From contig OZ024912.1 in NCBI GenBank assembly GCA_964017125.1, forward strand, positions 63,264,579 through 63,328,578: DNA of 64,000 nt, written 5' to 3'. Positions 34,921-45,761 of this stretch are shown here, in pieces. The stretch's first letter is position 1; every line of letters begins with the position of its first letter. The translations under genes were made by a program, and so were the position numbers. Under the pieces are notes generated by a model. It was given only the letters and a program-made list of their open reading frames with translations, was not told the DNA's origin and searched no databases. The DNA is from Flabesymbios commensalis. Lineage: Eukaryota > Annelida > Polychaeta > Terebellida > Flabelligeridae.

Positions 34921-35029
34921 CCCAGAAAACACGGGCATTGAACTAATGTTGGGTTGATGTTGGCCCACCGTTTACGACGTCAGCCATAACATAAACCCAA
35001 CATTGGTTCAATGTATCGTGTTTGCTGGG
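34921..35029. mobile_element. Hairpin B
   Basis: CCCAGAAAACACGGGCATTG to CAATGTATCGTGTTTGCTGG; arms GGGTTGATGTTGG / ATAACATAAACCC. Confidence 0.85.
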
Positions 35030-35180
35030 CTTGTTTCCAATCTTTAAAGATACGTTTAAAAACGACATAAACAATTTCTTATAATCATAATGCCTATATT
35101 TGAAAAATGGGCTGATTCAATAATATGGACGGAGTACCTCCAATATAGTTCATCAGGATATCGGGCAGGATATACATCTA

Positions 35181-35252
35181 TTTGAAAGCCAAAAGGCAGT
35201 ATCTGGTTACTTGCAAAGTAAGCAGATACTGCCTTTTGATTTTGCACGGCAG
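35181..35252. mobile_element. Hairpin element, family E
   Basis: AAGCCAAAAGGCAGTATCTG pairs with AGCAGATACTGCCTTTTGAT; right end TTTGCACGGCAG. Confidence 0.78.
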
Positions 35253-35767
35253 AATTACCCTTAAACCCCGATAAATCATTTTACATTCTATGTTGTATCT
35301 ACCATCAACATAAAATGAAAAAAAATTGATGTATGATATCAAAACATAATAAAAATTCGAAGCGATTATAAATAACGCTACTTGCATATTTATAATTAAA
35401 TCTTCGGCCAATATAAAATTGTATTTGGTGTGACAGCTAATGTGAAATATTTATTAAAGTCAACGATTTTTAATACGTGTGCAGTAGTATGCATGTTAAC
35501 CAGAGTGAATGATCTTTCACATTTCCAGCATGCTAAGCGTTTGTGCATCACAAGACATTCTTGTGATTTTCCAGGATTTATTTGCCGATTTGCTGTTAAA
35601 CATGAAGTGGCTGGGGATCAGCCGTCAAACATAAATTGCCCGGTATCTGTGCTCCCGAATCTGGCCAGATAGCACTTTTCACAGAGACGAGCGTGATCCA
35701 CACAAACCAATCACGCTAAATACGTCATCTGGCCTAAACACAGGCGCCCCTCTCTCTCAGCCGTTGT
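35253..35767. other. Unique sequence, no gene seen
   Basis: The 3' part (35640-35740) becomes GC-rich. No exon was recognised. Confidence 0.4.
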
Positions 35768-35831
35768 GAGACACCGGATCGACGCCGGGCCGGCGTCCGC
35801 GGACGCCGGCCCGGCGTCGATCCGGTGTCTC
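35768..35831. mobile_element. Perfect 64-nt GC-rich palindrome (B-like)
   Basis: Each 32-base arm begins GAGACACCGGATCGACGCCG and the centre is CGTCCGCGGACG. No mismatch is visible between the arms. Centre and flanking words (GTGCGTGCCGGG to the right) resemble hairpin B. Confidence 0.85.
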
Positions 35832-36663
35832 GTGCGTGCCGGGATCAGTGCCATCCTTCCTCGATCCCGTCCCGAGACCAAAGAGCCGCCGCGCCTTTCC
35901 CACCGAAAAATCCGACACCGGCTAATCAATATGGCGGCGGGGTGCGGAGTAAACGGGGCCATTCGGAACGGTTGGCGCGGTGCAAATCGGCCGGTAAGCG
36001 GTAAACGGCGAAAAGATCCGCGGCAATCAACTGATACACGCAAATTACTGTGATAATATTTACCGTGGCCGCCCCCGACAGAGAAATAAAACAAGCATAT
36101 GATATCTAATAGTGTCTGCGATGCTCATTAAAAAGAACTGCTGTGACATTGATAGACCGCGTATCGTTTTCCCAGGTCGCACCCTTTAGACGTCAGTGTG
36201 GCCATAGTTTCAGTGGAATATGTAAGGTCATTGCATAGAGATGCTTTACATAAAAAACGTATGCGGCCAGTGTGAGTTGGCCTATAGAATATCATTGCTA
36301 GCTCCACTGCCGCCTTTTCAAAGAAATATGACTCAAACGACAAGGTAAATGTATCCACTAATAATTAGACATGTGAAACAATCAGATGTCGTTGTCTGTC
36401 GCAGAGGCCACACTGATATTTAAGTGGTACATTCGGATAGTCTATTCAGCGGTCTTCGTTTGTAACACCGTCTAGAGGAGACTTCGAAATGTGAAACAGA
36501 TAGCTCACTAAGTGAACCTTAATGGAGAATTAATAGAAGAAGCGTCTAGTTTTTTCCGGGTCTCGGTGACACTATCATGAATCTGGTCGCGATTTTTGTC
36601 CGGGTCATTTTCACAATAGACAACGTGATTTTGCGATCAGTCCGTGCGTGATACCGTATGTAG
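35832..36663. other. GC-rich block, then unique sequence
   Basis: 35850-36060 contains AATATGGCGGCGGGG (YY1-like) and CpG-rich words; open frames on both strands look like shadows. 36060-36660 shows no feature. Confidence 0.35.
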
Positions 36664-36894
36664 CATTTTTATTATTTTGTATAGACCATGGATAACAAAA
36701 GTTTTTTTTAATTTAAAATCATCATAGATGTCTTAGTTTGCTCCTTCCGATTCATTTGAATACCTATGTTATGGGTCTACGGCCATTATAAATTTGTTTA
36801 CTCTTACAGTGCGGCGATTGACTTTAGACGTCAGAATCTGACGTCTACAGACGTCATATTCTGACGTCTAAAGTCAATCCCCGCGCTGTAAAAG
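36664..36894 (+). mobile_element. Family A element, left end decayed
   Basis: Landmarks from GTATAGACCATGG to CCCGCGCTGTAAAAG, followed by TTAA. Central stem GACTTTAGACGTCAGAATCT and its complement. Confidence 0.83.
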
Positions 36895-37099
36895 TTAAAT
36901 TCCCGGGTCGCGGTATATTATTATGAATTAAATGATCATAGTCGTTCTACCACGGTACACAATTTCAACTGAGTAACAATTACTCATGCAGATTTGGAAA
37001 ACTTGAGTCGTACCATTTTGATTATTCTTCTGATGTAAATGCACTTAAAATCTGATAATCAGGGGTGGTGAAACCTATTGAGCATGATGATAATACAGA

Positions 37100-37365
37100 A
37101 AAATCGGCATTTGGTGAGCTCATGAAACACACATAAATCATGAATTGAGAGCTCATGAAACACACATAAGTCATGATTTGAGAAGTCATGAAACACATTA
37201 TAAGTCATCATTTGTGAGCTCATGAAACACACATAATTCATCAGTTGAGAGATCATGAAACAGGTGTAAGTCATCATTTGAGAGATCATGAAACACACAT
37301 AATTCATGATTTGAGAACTCATGAAACACACATAATTCATGACTTGTGAGCTCATCAAACACACA
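37100..37365 (-). repeat. 33-bp tandem repeat, ~7.5 copies
   Basis: The unit begins GAGCTCATGAAACACACATA and ends TCATCATTTGA; one copy is 34 bases. As 33 is 11 codons, the minus strand stays open, but the peptide is a repeat artefact. Decayed relatives continue at 37480-37580. Confidence 0.92.
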
Positions 37366-37701
37366 AAGTAAGAAATGGATTTTTGGACTCAGCACATTTT
37401 TTGAATTAGGAACAACATTTGAACCTTTTGGCACTTCTACACAAATAAATTTGACTAATAGCCATTAATATTCTATGAAACACGCAAAGGTAGCATTTGA
37501 GAGCTCATGAAACATACAAACGTCATTTCAGAGTCGATGAAATGAACAAACGTCAGTCTTTGAGAATTTATGAAACATACACGGTTAGGTCGTTATAAAA
37601 GACTTAGGAGCTCAAGAAATGCAGAAAAAGTATTGGGCAGCTCAAATAACCGAGTTTGAGGTTTCTTACTCTCACCTCTTATGCTGTGACGCAATATGAT
37701 G
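37366..37701. other. Decayed edge of the 33-bp array
   Basis: CTCATGAAACATACAAACGTC and similar fragments lie at 37500-37580. No gene is seen. Confidence 0.5.
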
Positions 37702-38045
37702 GGGATACTAATAACCTGGGCCCGTATTCTTGTACAAGTTACGATATATCGTAACTTGTACGAGAATGTAGGGATACTAATAACCTGGGCCCGTATTCTT
37801 GTACAAGTTACGATATATCGTAACTTGTACAAGAATGATGGGGATACTAATAACCTGGGCCCGTATTCTTGTACAAGTTACGATATATCGTAACTTGTAC
37901 GAGAATGTAGGGATACTAATAACCTGGGCCCGTATTCTTGTACAAGTTACGATATATCGTAATTTGTACAAGAATGATGGGGATACTAATAACCTGGGCA
38001 CGTATTCTCGTACAAGTTACGATATATCGTAGGCTTCTGATTGGT
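37702..38045 (+). repeat. Tandem array of family D hairpins, 69/70-bp alternating units
   Basis: Five units start at 37702, 37771, 37841, 37910 and 37980 (GGGATACTAATAACCTGGGC). Each carries a ~42-bp palindrome on TTGTACAAGTTACGATATAT. Linkers alternate GTA and GATG, so the real period is 139 bases. The last unit runs into an ordinary D arm (GTAGGCTTCTGATTGG). Confidence 0.93.
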
Positions 38046-38944
38046 CGAGATGGCCATCATTGGTCTCTGCATATCACGTACAAAACGATACCACTCATGG
38101 AGGATCCTGGGGGGGGGGGGCGGTAATCACCCTTCCCCCCCCTGGGCTCATGGACTCTGCCATTCATTTTTAGTTGCATTAGCTATAAGTTCCTGTTTAT
38201 GCATTGGTCTAGTTTTGATACAATTATATATTTTTTTTTAAATATTGTAACGTTTGGTACATTTACCAAGTACACAGTGGACACAAACTGAAGATACAAT
38301 ACAATGGACTAATATAAAGGATCCGCCTAAAGTAACTAATAATAATGACTCTCACCTTTACATTGAATTCTTATAGATTGCAATATGTATATAAAAACAT
38401 CAATGAAGATGTTACAACGAAAAGTTTGAACAAATAATAATATTACTGTTTGCTAAGTATTATCTTATTGCCGCTGCCCAGAATATTACCAGATCGAAAA
38501 TATAAACAAACGCAGTCTTGGGCACAGTGATAAGAATCGGTTGAATTAATACTTAGTATATTCCCAATATCCCTGAACGCCTGATGCCATACTGATGCCA
38601 CTACGACCGAAAATCCATCATTACAAAATAAAAAAAAACCATTTCACCTTGACTAAACATGTGGGGCATCTTTACAAATAAGATTACCAGATTGTAGATC
38701 TATAATATAATGTATTCATCGAATTATTGGTATAGTACAATATATCTTCCCGATGTGATTTTTTAATTATCTTTAGACGATATGATGGGAATATGGTTGT
38801 CTACACGTGAAACCTGTACTATGTAAGTTTAGTGTACTAACAGAATTTGCCAATGGATAACAAATATAATATGCTCTGGGATTTGCTGTGGCAGATACAG
38901 TATGTGGATAAGCAGCAGGCTCACAGGGATCACTTCCGAGACTA
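38046..38944. other. AT-rich sequence with G/C runs, no gene seen
   Basis: G12 near 38110 and C8 near 38137 face each other. No exon was recognised. Confidence 0.45.
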
Positions 38945-39021
38945 CATTGATCCAGCGCTGGCTCAATTAAGGGCCAACGTCGCAGACGTTGGACCTTAAT
39001 TGAGCCATCGCCGGATCAATG
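38945..39021. mobile_element. Hairpin B-like palindrome with private arms
   Basis: Arms ATTGATCCAGCGCTGGCTCA then ATTAAGGGCCAACGTC pair with about three mismatches. Centre CGTCGCAGACG as in B, but the outer arms match no other copy. Confidence 0.75.
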
Positions 39022-39229
39022 ACTAGTGTCCATCGGGATCCTTGTCGTCTGGCTATCTCTGGATCGGACCGCACTAACATCATCTTCGATTGGAGACCGT
39101 GCCAGGACAATTAAACGTAGCCTTCAGGATCCCCGTGTCTGAAGAGACTCACGATCCCTGACAGACTGACCACTTAATGATCCAGACACAGACTCTCTGC
39201 GCCATGGACAGCAAGTCTTTAGCCCTTAA
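39022..39229. other. Unique sequence, no gene seen
   Basis: No repeat or exon was recognised. Confidence 0.35.
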
Positions 39230-39458
39230 CCCTTAAAACACTGCAATATTTCTGTTGAAACCGTGGAGACTGAAGGGTGTGTTCATTATAAATATCTCAG
39301 TTAGGTCTTTCCGCGTCATTTGAGTATGTATGTTATGGGTCTACGGCCATTAGAAATATGTTTACTTTTACAGTGCGGGGATTGACTTTATACGTCGTAA
39401 TCTGAAGTCTATAAACATAGGATTCTGACGTATGAAGACGGTCCCCGCGCTAAAAGGG
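39230..39458 (+). mobile_element. Family A element, complete
   Basis: TTAA at 39226-39229. Ends CCCTTAAAACACTG and GCGCTAAAAGGG. Confidence 0.87.
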
Positions 39459-40129
39459 TTTAAACCGCTAAACAAATATTTTAAATTGTCTTCTACTTGA
39501 AGTTGCGCCTCGCTAATGCGACCATTTATTTTATATTCATCTTTACTAAACATTGTATTATTGTGTGGCTGGTAATGGAATACGTTTTAAAACACACCAC
39601 CGCGACCATTTATTTTATATTCATCTTTACTAAACATTGTATTACTGTGTGGCTGGTAATGGAATACGTTTTAAAACACACCACTACTTTATTTTCTTTG
39701 TCCGACCATTAAATTCTAAGTCGGGAATGGAGAGTTATTGTTGACCAAGTACAGACCAATTATCATGGTAGGCCTATGGTGCTATTATCAATCAGGTGTG
39801 ACCGAGCTGTGGATTATGAGGGATCCTCATTATGGTCGTATGTGTTTTAAATCAGTGAGAACCCTCGGAGCTCTACATTCTTAGCTGTGGAAAAATCCTC
39901 CGCCTTTTGTCTCGGCCTTTTCCACAGTTAAGAATGTAGAGCTCCTCTGGCTTTATCCTATACTTCAAACACAAGACTCACTGTTCACCCTCAAACCATG
40001 AGGTGGTAAATCTTTAGGCCTACTATCTCCATGTTCCTACTTTCAAAACAAACGGTTACTCCGATACGACTATAAGCAAATCAGTGTATTTCATAGCTGT
40101 TGTGGGACATCGATTCTAAACTAAACTGG

Positions 40130-40504
40130 TGTGAACATGCATGTTCTTTATGTCAAGAAGAAAAAAATCTACTAAAGTTGGACTTATAAGAACATTGAAA
40201 CATAATTTACACCAAGACTGTTTGATTAAATACTATATGGCAACTGTCCAATAGCAAATCGGTTACTGTATAACTGTTTGGGGATACTCTTCCGATGCCA
40301 ATTGTAAAATATTACAAAGACTGCAGAGTCGAGCGGGATGGATTATTAGTGCTAATTTTCACTGGAATGTAAGAGGTATAGATATTCTTAAGGATCTTGG
40401 TTGGTTAAATGTTTGTCAACGAAAAGATTATTTTACCACTATTACTTTATATAAATCTCTAGCAGGATTGCAACCGAATTATGCAACAGACCTGTTTATT
40501 CTAT
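40130..40504 (+). mobile_element. LINE ORF2 C-terminal fragment, copy A
   Basis: Encodes SGLIRTLKHNLHQDCLIKYY, YCITVWGYSSDANCKILQRL, QSRAGWIISANFHWNVRGID and DLGWLNVCQRKDYF, the region after the reverse transcriptase palm in CR1/L2/Rex-type LINEs. One in-frame stop was noticed after MATVQ. 5'-truncated. Confidence 0.88.
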
Positions 40505-40519
40505 CTCGAGATATTGCAA

Positions 40520-40828
40520 ATGAAATGAATCGGGCTTTAGGCCACCTTTGTGCACATATAGGCTAAACTGGGCCAGAAGAACCTCCTGAGGATGGTGAGA
40601 TGATTGAGATGACACTGTCCTCCAGACACAGGATTCGAAATTCGAGCCCTGGCGGTCTGAGGCCGAGCACGCTACCTCTCGGTCACAGAGGCTACCCGCA
40701 ATACTGACTTTCACACGTGGATGGGGAAGAAACATTTTTGTTTCTTTCAAACCGCCGCGACCGGGAACCGAAACCCGAACTCTGGCGTGAAAGGCAGCGG
40801 TGCTAACCACTACCCTAGGGCCCCCGCC
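40520..40828 (-). mobile_element. Dimeric tRNA-SINE with 15-bp target duplication
   Basis: CTCGAGATATTGCAA flanks the element at 40505-40519 and 40829-40843. The copy B paralogue (41836 region) is unoccupied. The first head is the Glu/Asp-like type (TAGTGGTTAGCACCGCTGCC) as at 24913-25188. Confidence 0.95.
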
Positions 40829-40892
40829 CTCGAGATATTGCAACCCGTATAACTTAAAGTCTTTTTTGTGCATAAGGAATGCAAAGGAATCT

Positions 40893-41867
40893 ATTTTAAA
40901 TTTTCTTCTACTTTAAGTTGCGCCTCGCTAATGCGACCATTTATTTTATATTCATCTTTACTAAACATTGTATTATTGTGTGGCTGGTAATGGAATACGT
41001 TTTATAACACACCACTACTTTATTTTCTTAGTCCGACCATTACATTCTAAGTCGGGAATGGAGAGTTATTGTTGACCAAGTACAGACCAATTGTCATAGT
41101 AGGCCTATGGTGCTATTATCAGTCAGGTGTGACCGAGCTGTGGATTATGAGGGATCCTCATTATGGTTGTATGTGTTTTAAATCAGTGAGAACCCTCGGA
41201 GCTCTACATTCTTAGCTGTGGAAAAAGCCTCCGCCTTTTGTCTCGGCCTTTTCCACAGATAAGAATGTAGAGCGCCTCGGGCTTTATCTTATACTTCAAA
41301 CACAAAACTCACTGTTCACCCTCAAACCATGGAGATGGTAAATCTTTAGGCCTACTATCTCCATGTTCCTACTTTCAAAACAAACGGTTACTCCGATACG
41401 ACTATAAGCAAATCAGTGTATTTCATAGCTGTTGTGGGACATCGATTCTAAACTAAACTGGTGTGAACATGCATGTTCTTTATGTCAAGAAGAACAAAAT
41501 CTACTAAAGTTGGACTTATAAGAACATTGAAACATAATTTACACCAAGACTGTTTGATTAAATACTATATGGCAACTGTCCAATATTAGATCGATTACTG
41601 TATAACTGTTTGGGGATACTCTTCCGATGCCAATTGTAAAATATTACAAAGACTGCAGAGTCGAGCGGGATGGATTATTAGTGCTAATTTTCACTGGAAT
41701 GTAAGAGGTATAGATATACTTAAGGATCTTGGTTGGTTAAATGTTTGTCAACGAAGAGATTATTTTACCACTATTACTTTATATAAATCTCTAGCAGGAT
41801 TGCAACCGAATTATGCAACAGACCTGTTTATTCTACCTCGAGATAATTATTGCAACCCGTATAACTA
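40893..41867 (+). repeat. Tandem duplication, copy B (SINE-free)
   Basis: Matches 39478-40853 without the SINE or the 84-bp local duplication. It is separated from copy A by 39 bases. The site equivalent to the SINE insertion reads CTCGAGATAATTATTGCAAC. Confidence 0.93.
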
Positions 41868-42190
41868 GATCATGCTGTACAAATAAATTGTTTTTACTCA
41901 TAGCTAACAAAGCTCTTTTAAATGCTCTTCAAAATATTCCGGTGCTTTTATGTGGAATTATTTACCAGATATTTCAAGAAACATTCATACGTTTGATAAT
42001 TTAAAAAAACATTAAAGCAGTTTTTAATTAAATCAGAATAATGTTTTTATATATTTTTTGCAATATTAAGCTTTTCCTTTTACAATTATACACTGCTTTG
42101 TATGTTACACAGAGGCCTAGTCAGGGCAATTATGTAAAATAGTGTTTCACTTATAATTAGACTCTGAATAAATATATTTTATTATATGTT
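41480..42190 (+). mobile_element. LINE 3' end, copy B, with UTR
   Basis: Same ORF2 C-terminal region as copy A, continuing through MWNYLPDISRNIHTFDNLKK in a shifted frame into the 3' UTR (CACAGAGGCCTAGTCAGGGC) and an AT-rich end at about 42190. Several stops and frame changes are present. Confidence 0.85.
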
Positions 42191-42210
42191 GAACATTGTT
42201 TATGATCTTC

Positions 42211-42400
42211 TTAAAGCGACACAATTAGGCCAAAATCATCATTTTTATATTGGCTCCTTGATATGTCCATAACATGTCAACATTTCCATAAAACTAATTT
42301 TTACATTTTGTGTTGCGCATTCACCAGTTAAAAGATGTATAAGGACGAAATTTAATTTCAGAAATGCATGTCCAAAATAAGACATACAGGAATTACTGAT
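42211..42400 (+). mobile_element. Family M half-element
   Basis: AGGCCAAAATCATCATTTTT, ATATTGGCTCCTTGATATG and ATGCATGTCCAAAATAAG match the arms of 764-1082. Confidence 0.7.
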
Positions 42401-42786
42401 CAAAGGGGATCCGGGATCTGAAAAAAGGGGACGCCGGGGCTTTGCCCACAATATCTTCTTAGTAAATATAGGCCAAATTACTGTAACCGCCTGTGCGTTT
42501 AATATTTTTTCTATGGAAATAGAGACAATTCTATAACGTATAGCGGTACACTTCAAAGAAACGTTGAGAGTTACTCACATACATTTTTTGGTTAACACAA
42601 CATATTTGTCAACACATATCGTTTTTTTGGCTAGCATAAAATAATCACTTTGGCTACATATATCGCTATATTATTTAATTATTGAAGTTCAAATAACCAT
42701 TGTCACGTCCACGTGAATATATTGTTGTATTTTTCTACGTTAATGTGTGATAACTGGTAACTTATTTTTTAGACTACCTCTCAGAA
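42401..42786. other. AT-rich sequence, no gene seen
   Basis: No repeat or exon was recognised. Confidence 0.4.
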
Positions 42787-43134
42787 AAAGGGACTAACTC
42801 AGGCTAAAATTTTGATTTTATTTTGGCTTCTTAATATGACCATATGATGTAAACATGTCCATAGCAGGAAATGTATTTTTTTGTGCTGCGCAGTTAGGCT
42901 AGATATAGAGACGAAATTCCCGTATTTCTTATTTTTGACATGGTTGTCCAAAATAGGAAATCAGGAATTGCATCTCTATATCTAACGTTAACCTGGCTGG
43001 TAAATGTGCAGCACAAAAATTGAAAAAAACTTTTGCAGTTCTAGTCTATGGACATGTTTACATCATATGGTCATATTAAGAAGCCAAAATAAAATCACCG
43101 ATTTTTTGATGATTTTAGCCTGGGCCTGTCCCTT
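42787..43134. mobile_element. Palindromic MITE related to family M (~350 bp)
   Basis: Ends AAAGGGACTAACTCAGGCTA and TAGCCTGGGCCTGTCCCTTT. The arms share TATTTTGGCTTCTTAATATG, ACCATATGATGTAAACATG and AGATATAGAGA over about 170 bases; there is little loop. Confidence 0.85.
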
Positions 43135-43254
43135 TAATAAGTTTGATAACATAACTGTATTGGTCTTCCTCGTGGGCCAGAATCCTAAATGTCCAGGATA
43201 TAATTAACGAAAGAAACAAGGAGACAAGTTAAAATATATACCTTCAACGTTTTT

Positions 43255-43558
43255 TGCTGGTTTAATGCCGACGCCGGCCCAACAATATTCCAACACTGGG
43301 TCTGCTGTATACTCAGCGGCAGCATCCCGAGCAAACACGTTCAATTGACTCAATACTGTTTCAATGTTGGCCCAATATCGTCGATGCTGGTCCGTCATTG
43401 AAACAGCATTGGGTGATTATCTCTGTTTGCTTGGTTTGCGGGTGACGCATTGTTCCCCCGTCGCCAGGGAAACCACTACCCAGATAACACGATACATTGG
43501 CCCAATGCTGATGCAATGCTGGACCACCGTCTCTGAGGCTGGGCCAACAATATTCTAA
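43255..43558. mobile_element. Cluster of three hairpin B copies, two partial
   Basis: A fragment at 43255-43312 (CGCCGGCCCAACAATATTCC), a full copy at 43326-43434 (GAGCAAACACGTTCAATTG; arms CTGTTTCAATG / CATTGAAACAG), and a left part at 43479-43556 (CCCAGATAACACGATACATT). Confidence 0.75.
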
Positions 43559-43761
43559 CTTCATCCCTTTAAGCCCTAATCACGAATGTAATCGTGAATA
43601 TATTTTTTCTTAGCACTTTTTAAAAACGCAACTTTAAACGTTATATTTGACAGAAGGTCTGTTCCTCGGAAATGCCAACAGTTTCCCACACACGACATTA
43701 CCCTTTCCGCAAATTAAGACACAAACATCATTCAAATAAACTTAATAGGCTCCTGGCCTTG

Positions 43762-43823
43762 AATTTTCACCCACTCGAAGTGATCCACTGACGCGATCCA
43801 CAACTTCAAGTTGGTGAAAATTT
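43762..43823. repeat. Family C-type stem-loop
   Basis: AATTTTCACCCACTCGAAGT pairs with ACTTCAAGTTGGTGAAAATT. CCCTTTAAGCCC at 43565 may be its element's left end; the right end is unclear. Confidence 0.65.
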
Positions 43824-44303
43824 TCGGCCAGTCCTAATTATTATTAATTTTACGTAGCGATCACCACTCTCTCCATTCAGCGTTGGAAGAAACGTTGGTT
43901 TTCAGTTTGATCTTCGGTTGTTGGTGGTCTTATGCACAGACAATAACAACATATAATATAAGTAAATGACCCCTCCTTAACGAAACTCAAATGAAAAAGA
44001 ACACACTACACATTCAATTGTATTCCATTCAATTTATTCACACACACGAAATGATATCAACATGAATGACTCATATTAATTGTATGTACAAGCAGAGTAT
44101 GAGATGATACGAATAATGAAGCATTTACAATAATAGTCAGTACGTATTTATACGTAATTCATGGGATGAGGATGACATTTGGTGAAAATGATTATGTTTG
44201 ACTATAAGACATCTATATGATCATCGACACTGTTATTTAACATTAATAATGATCTAATCAATGGATTCAATGTTCTTTGTCATTTAATTGGATATCGATC
44301 AGG
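43824..44303. other. Unique sequence, no gene seen
   Basis: No repeat or exon was recognised. Confidence 0.4.
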
Positions 44304-44362
44304 CCCAGCAAGCACGATTGCATGACACAATGTTGGTTTGATGTTGGATCATCGTCTGCAAA
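44304..44362. mobile_element. Hairpin B, left half
   Basis: CCCAGCAAGCACGATTGCAT and TTGGTTTGATGTTGG; the right arm is absent. Another decayed half lies at 44555-44600. Confidence 0.6.
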
Positions 44363-44604
44363 GCTTTCCAGACATTAAACATTAACACGTAGAGACTATC
44401 AGTTTGAATTTGCAATCTCGTCGTCACAGCAAAATACAACACGTCGCACGAGAAAACTTAAAATGAACAAGAACTGCCACCTTGTTTTACGGAGAGAAAC
44501 AATGGACAACATGACATTCCCCGTCAGAGTCATATCAAAGCACTGTCTCGTTTAGCCAATGTTTAGCCAATGTTGTTTTAATGCCGATGTCGAAGACTGT
44601 ATGG

Positions 44605-44680
44605 CGCCGTGCAAATTCAAAATGCAGGATCTGCTTACTTTACAAGTTAGCAGATACTGCCTATTGCTTTTGCAGAGCAG
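44605..44680. mobile_element. Hairpin element, family E
   Basis: GCCGTGCAAATTCAAAATGC pairs with the arm ending TTTTGCAGAGCAG; loop CTTTACAAG as in the other copies. It follows a half B directly. Confidence 0.8.
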
Positions 44681-44857
44681 TGTAGTGTAACTGTATTACG
44701 TGACATGAAATCACAGTACATTGCAAAACATGAGCGAGCTGAATTACTTTTGCTGTTCCTAATTGGGTCATATATTTAAAAATATATACTTTTCCCTTAC
44801 ATATCTACAATTCAGAAAAAACACTTGCGATGAATGGAATTTGAAATACTTTTTTAC

Positions 44858-44943
44858 ACACTGACCAACATCTCAGATATATTGATTGGCCGAGATCAGC
44901 ATCTCGACCAATCGGTAAGCTGAGATCCAGGTCAGTCGGTGTG
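44858..44943. mobile_element. Palindrome related to family D core
   Basis: Outer arms CACACTGACC / GGTCAGTCGGTGTG; inner stem ATTGGCCGAGATCAGCATCT...CGACCAAT, sharing the TTGGTCGAGA core with D. Confidence 0.6.
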
Positions 44944-45058
44944 GAAATGTCCTGTGCACGTGCTCATCAGACTTTGTTAGGATTCTGTCTCAGTAACTAC
45001 TGATCACTGCATGGGTTGAACATTGACATGGACCAGAAATAGATAAAGCATTGACCCT

Positions 45059-45104
45059 TATTGGCCCAACATTAAAAAACAATATGGGCCAATGTCTTGT
45101 ACTA
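45059..45104. mobile_element. Hairpin B, remnant
   Basis: TTGGCCCAACATTAAAAAAC and ATATGGGCCAATGTCTTG only. Confidence 0.45.
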
Positions 45105-45601
45105 GCCGAGTGTTAAGTGTATTATTAGTCATTCTTTTTATCTTCTCAACTGCTGCCGAAAAGCATTACGTTACTGCTGAACTTTTAGAAATTATCAAGT
45201 TGCTCGTTTACTCCAAGACAATATTGTTGGTTTTGCTGCAGCAATTATATTCTAACGGGACTTCATACAAATGTGAACACATATCTTAAACATATACATA
45301 GGCCTACATCATGTTGTTTATTTCGGCTGGTGTTATGCGACAGGTATTGTAATGTCGGGAAATGAATCGCCCAATGTTATTACACAGGCTTTTAATAACG
45401 ACACGTGCTTTTATTGACGACATATGGCTTGCCATTAAGAGAGACGACACTAACAAAATGTGATAACATTTACACCGCACTGATACACTGCATCAGAGGG
45501 GCTTTGTCCTCGACATACAGCAAGTCAGAAATGCATGCAATGCAGTCCTGCTGAAGTTAATGTCTACACCATTCTCTTTCTAAACAAGCAAAACAAATAG
45601 C
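45105..45601. other. Unique sequence, no gene seen
   Basis: A short frame at 45092-45289 has no recognisable product. Confidence 0.4.
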
Positions 45602-45678
45602 CCAGCGTTTATTCAACATTGACGTACCCTGAAGACGTTGTACCAACGCCACAGAAGGTCCTGCCATAAGAGTCACCC

Positions 45679-45761
45679 ACTGGGCACGTGTATTGTTGCG
45701 ACGTTGTATCAACGTCAGTGACGTTGATTCAACGTCGCATCAATGTCGCATGCCCAGTGGG
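45679..45761. mobile_element. Palindrome with CACTGGGCACG ends (B-related)
   Basis: CACTGGGCACG...TTGCGACGTTG pairs with CGACGTTGATTC...GCATGCCCAGTG around ACGTCAGTGACGT. A B-like half lies just before it at 45602-45655. Confidence 0.65.

Larger units (their letters stand above)
39478..40853 (+). repeat. Tandem duplication, copy A (contains a SINE)
   Basis: About 970 bases are shared with 40893-41867; I counted roughly 24 substitutions by eye, about 2.5%. Private to A are an 84-bp local duplication (39518-39601 / 39602-39685) and a SINE (40520-40828). Content: a family C-type half hairpin, repeat R, then a LINE tail. Confidence 0.93.

Noticed and set aside
35711-36094. Opposing 127- and 95-codon frames
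   Set aside because: They mirror each other across the perfect palindrome and a CpG-rich block, so they are shadows.
37059-37364. 101-codon minus-strand repeat protein
   Set aside because: The 33-bp repeat keeps any frame open; a decayed continuation and a 34-bp unit argue against a gene.
37702-38045. Possible CRISPR-like array (regular repeats about 69 bp apart)
   Set aside because: There are no unique spacers, the units are whole-length copies, and the context is eukaryotic.
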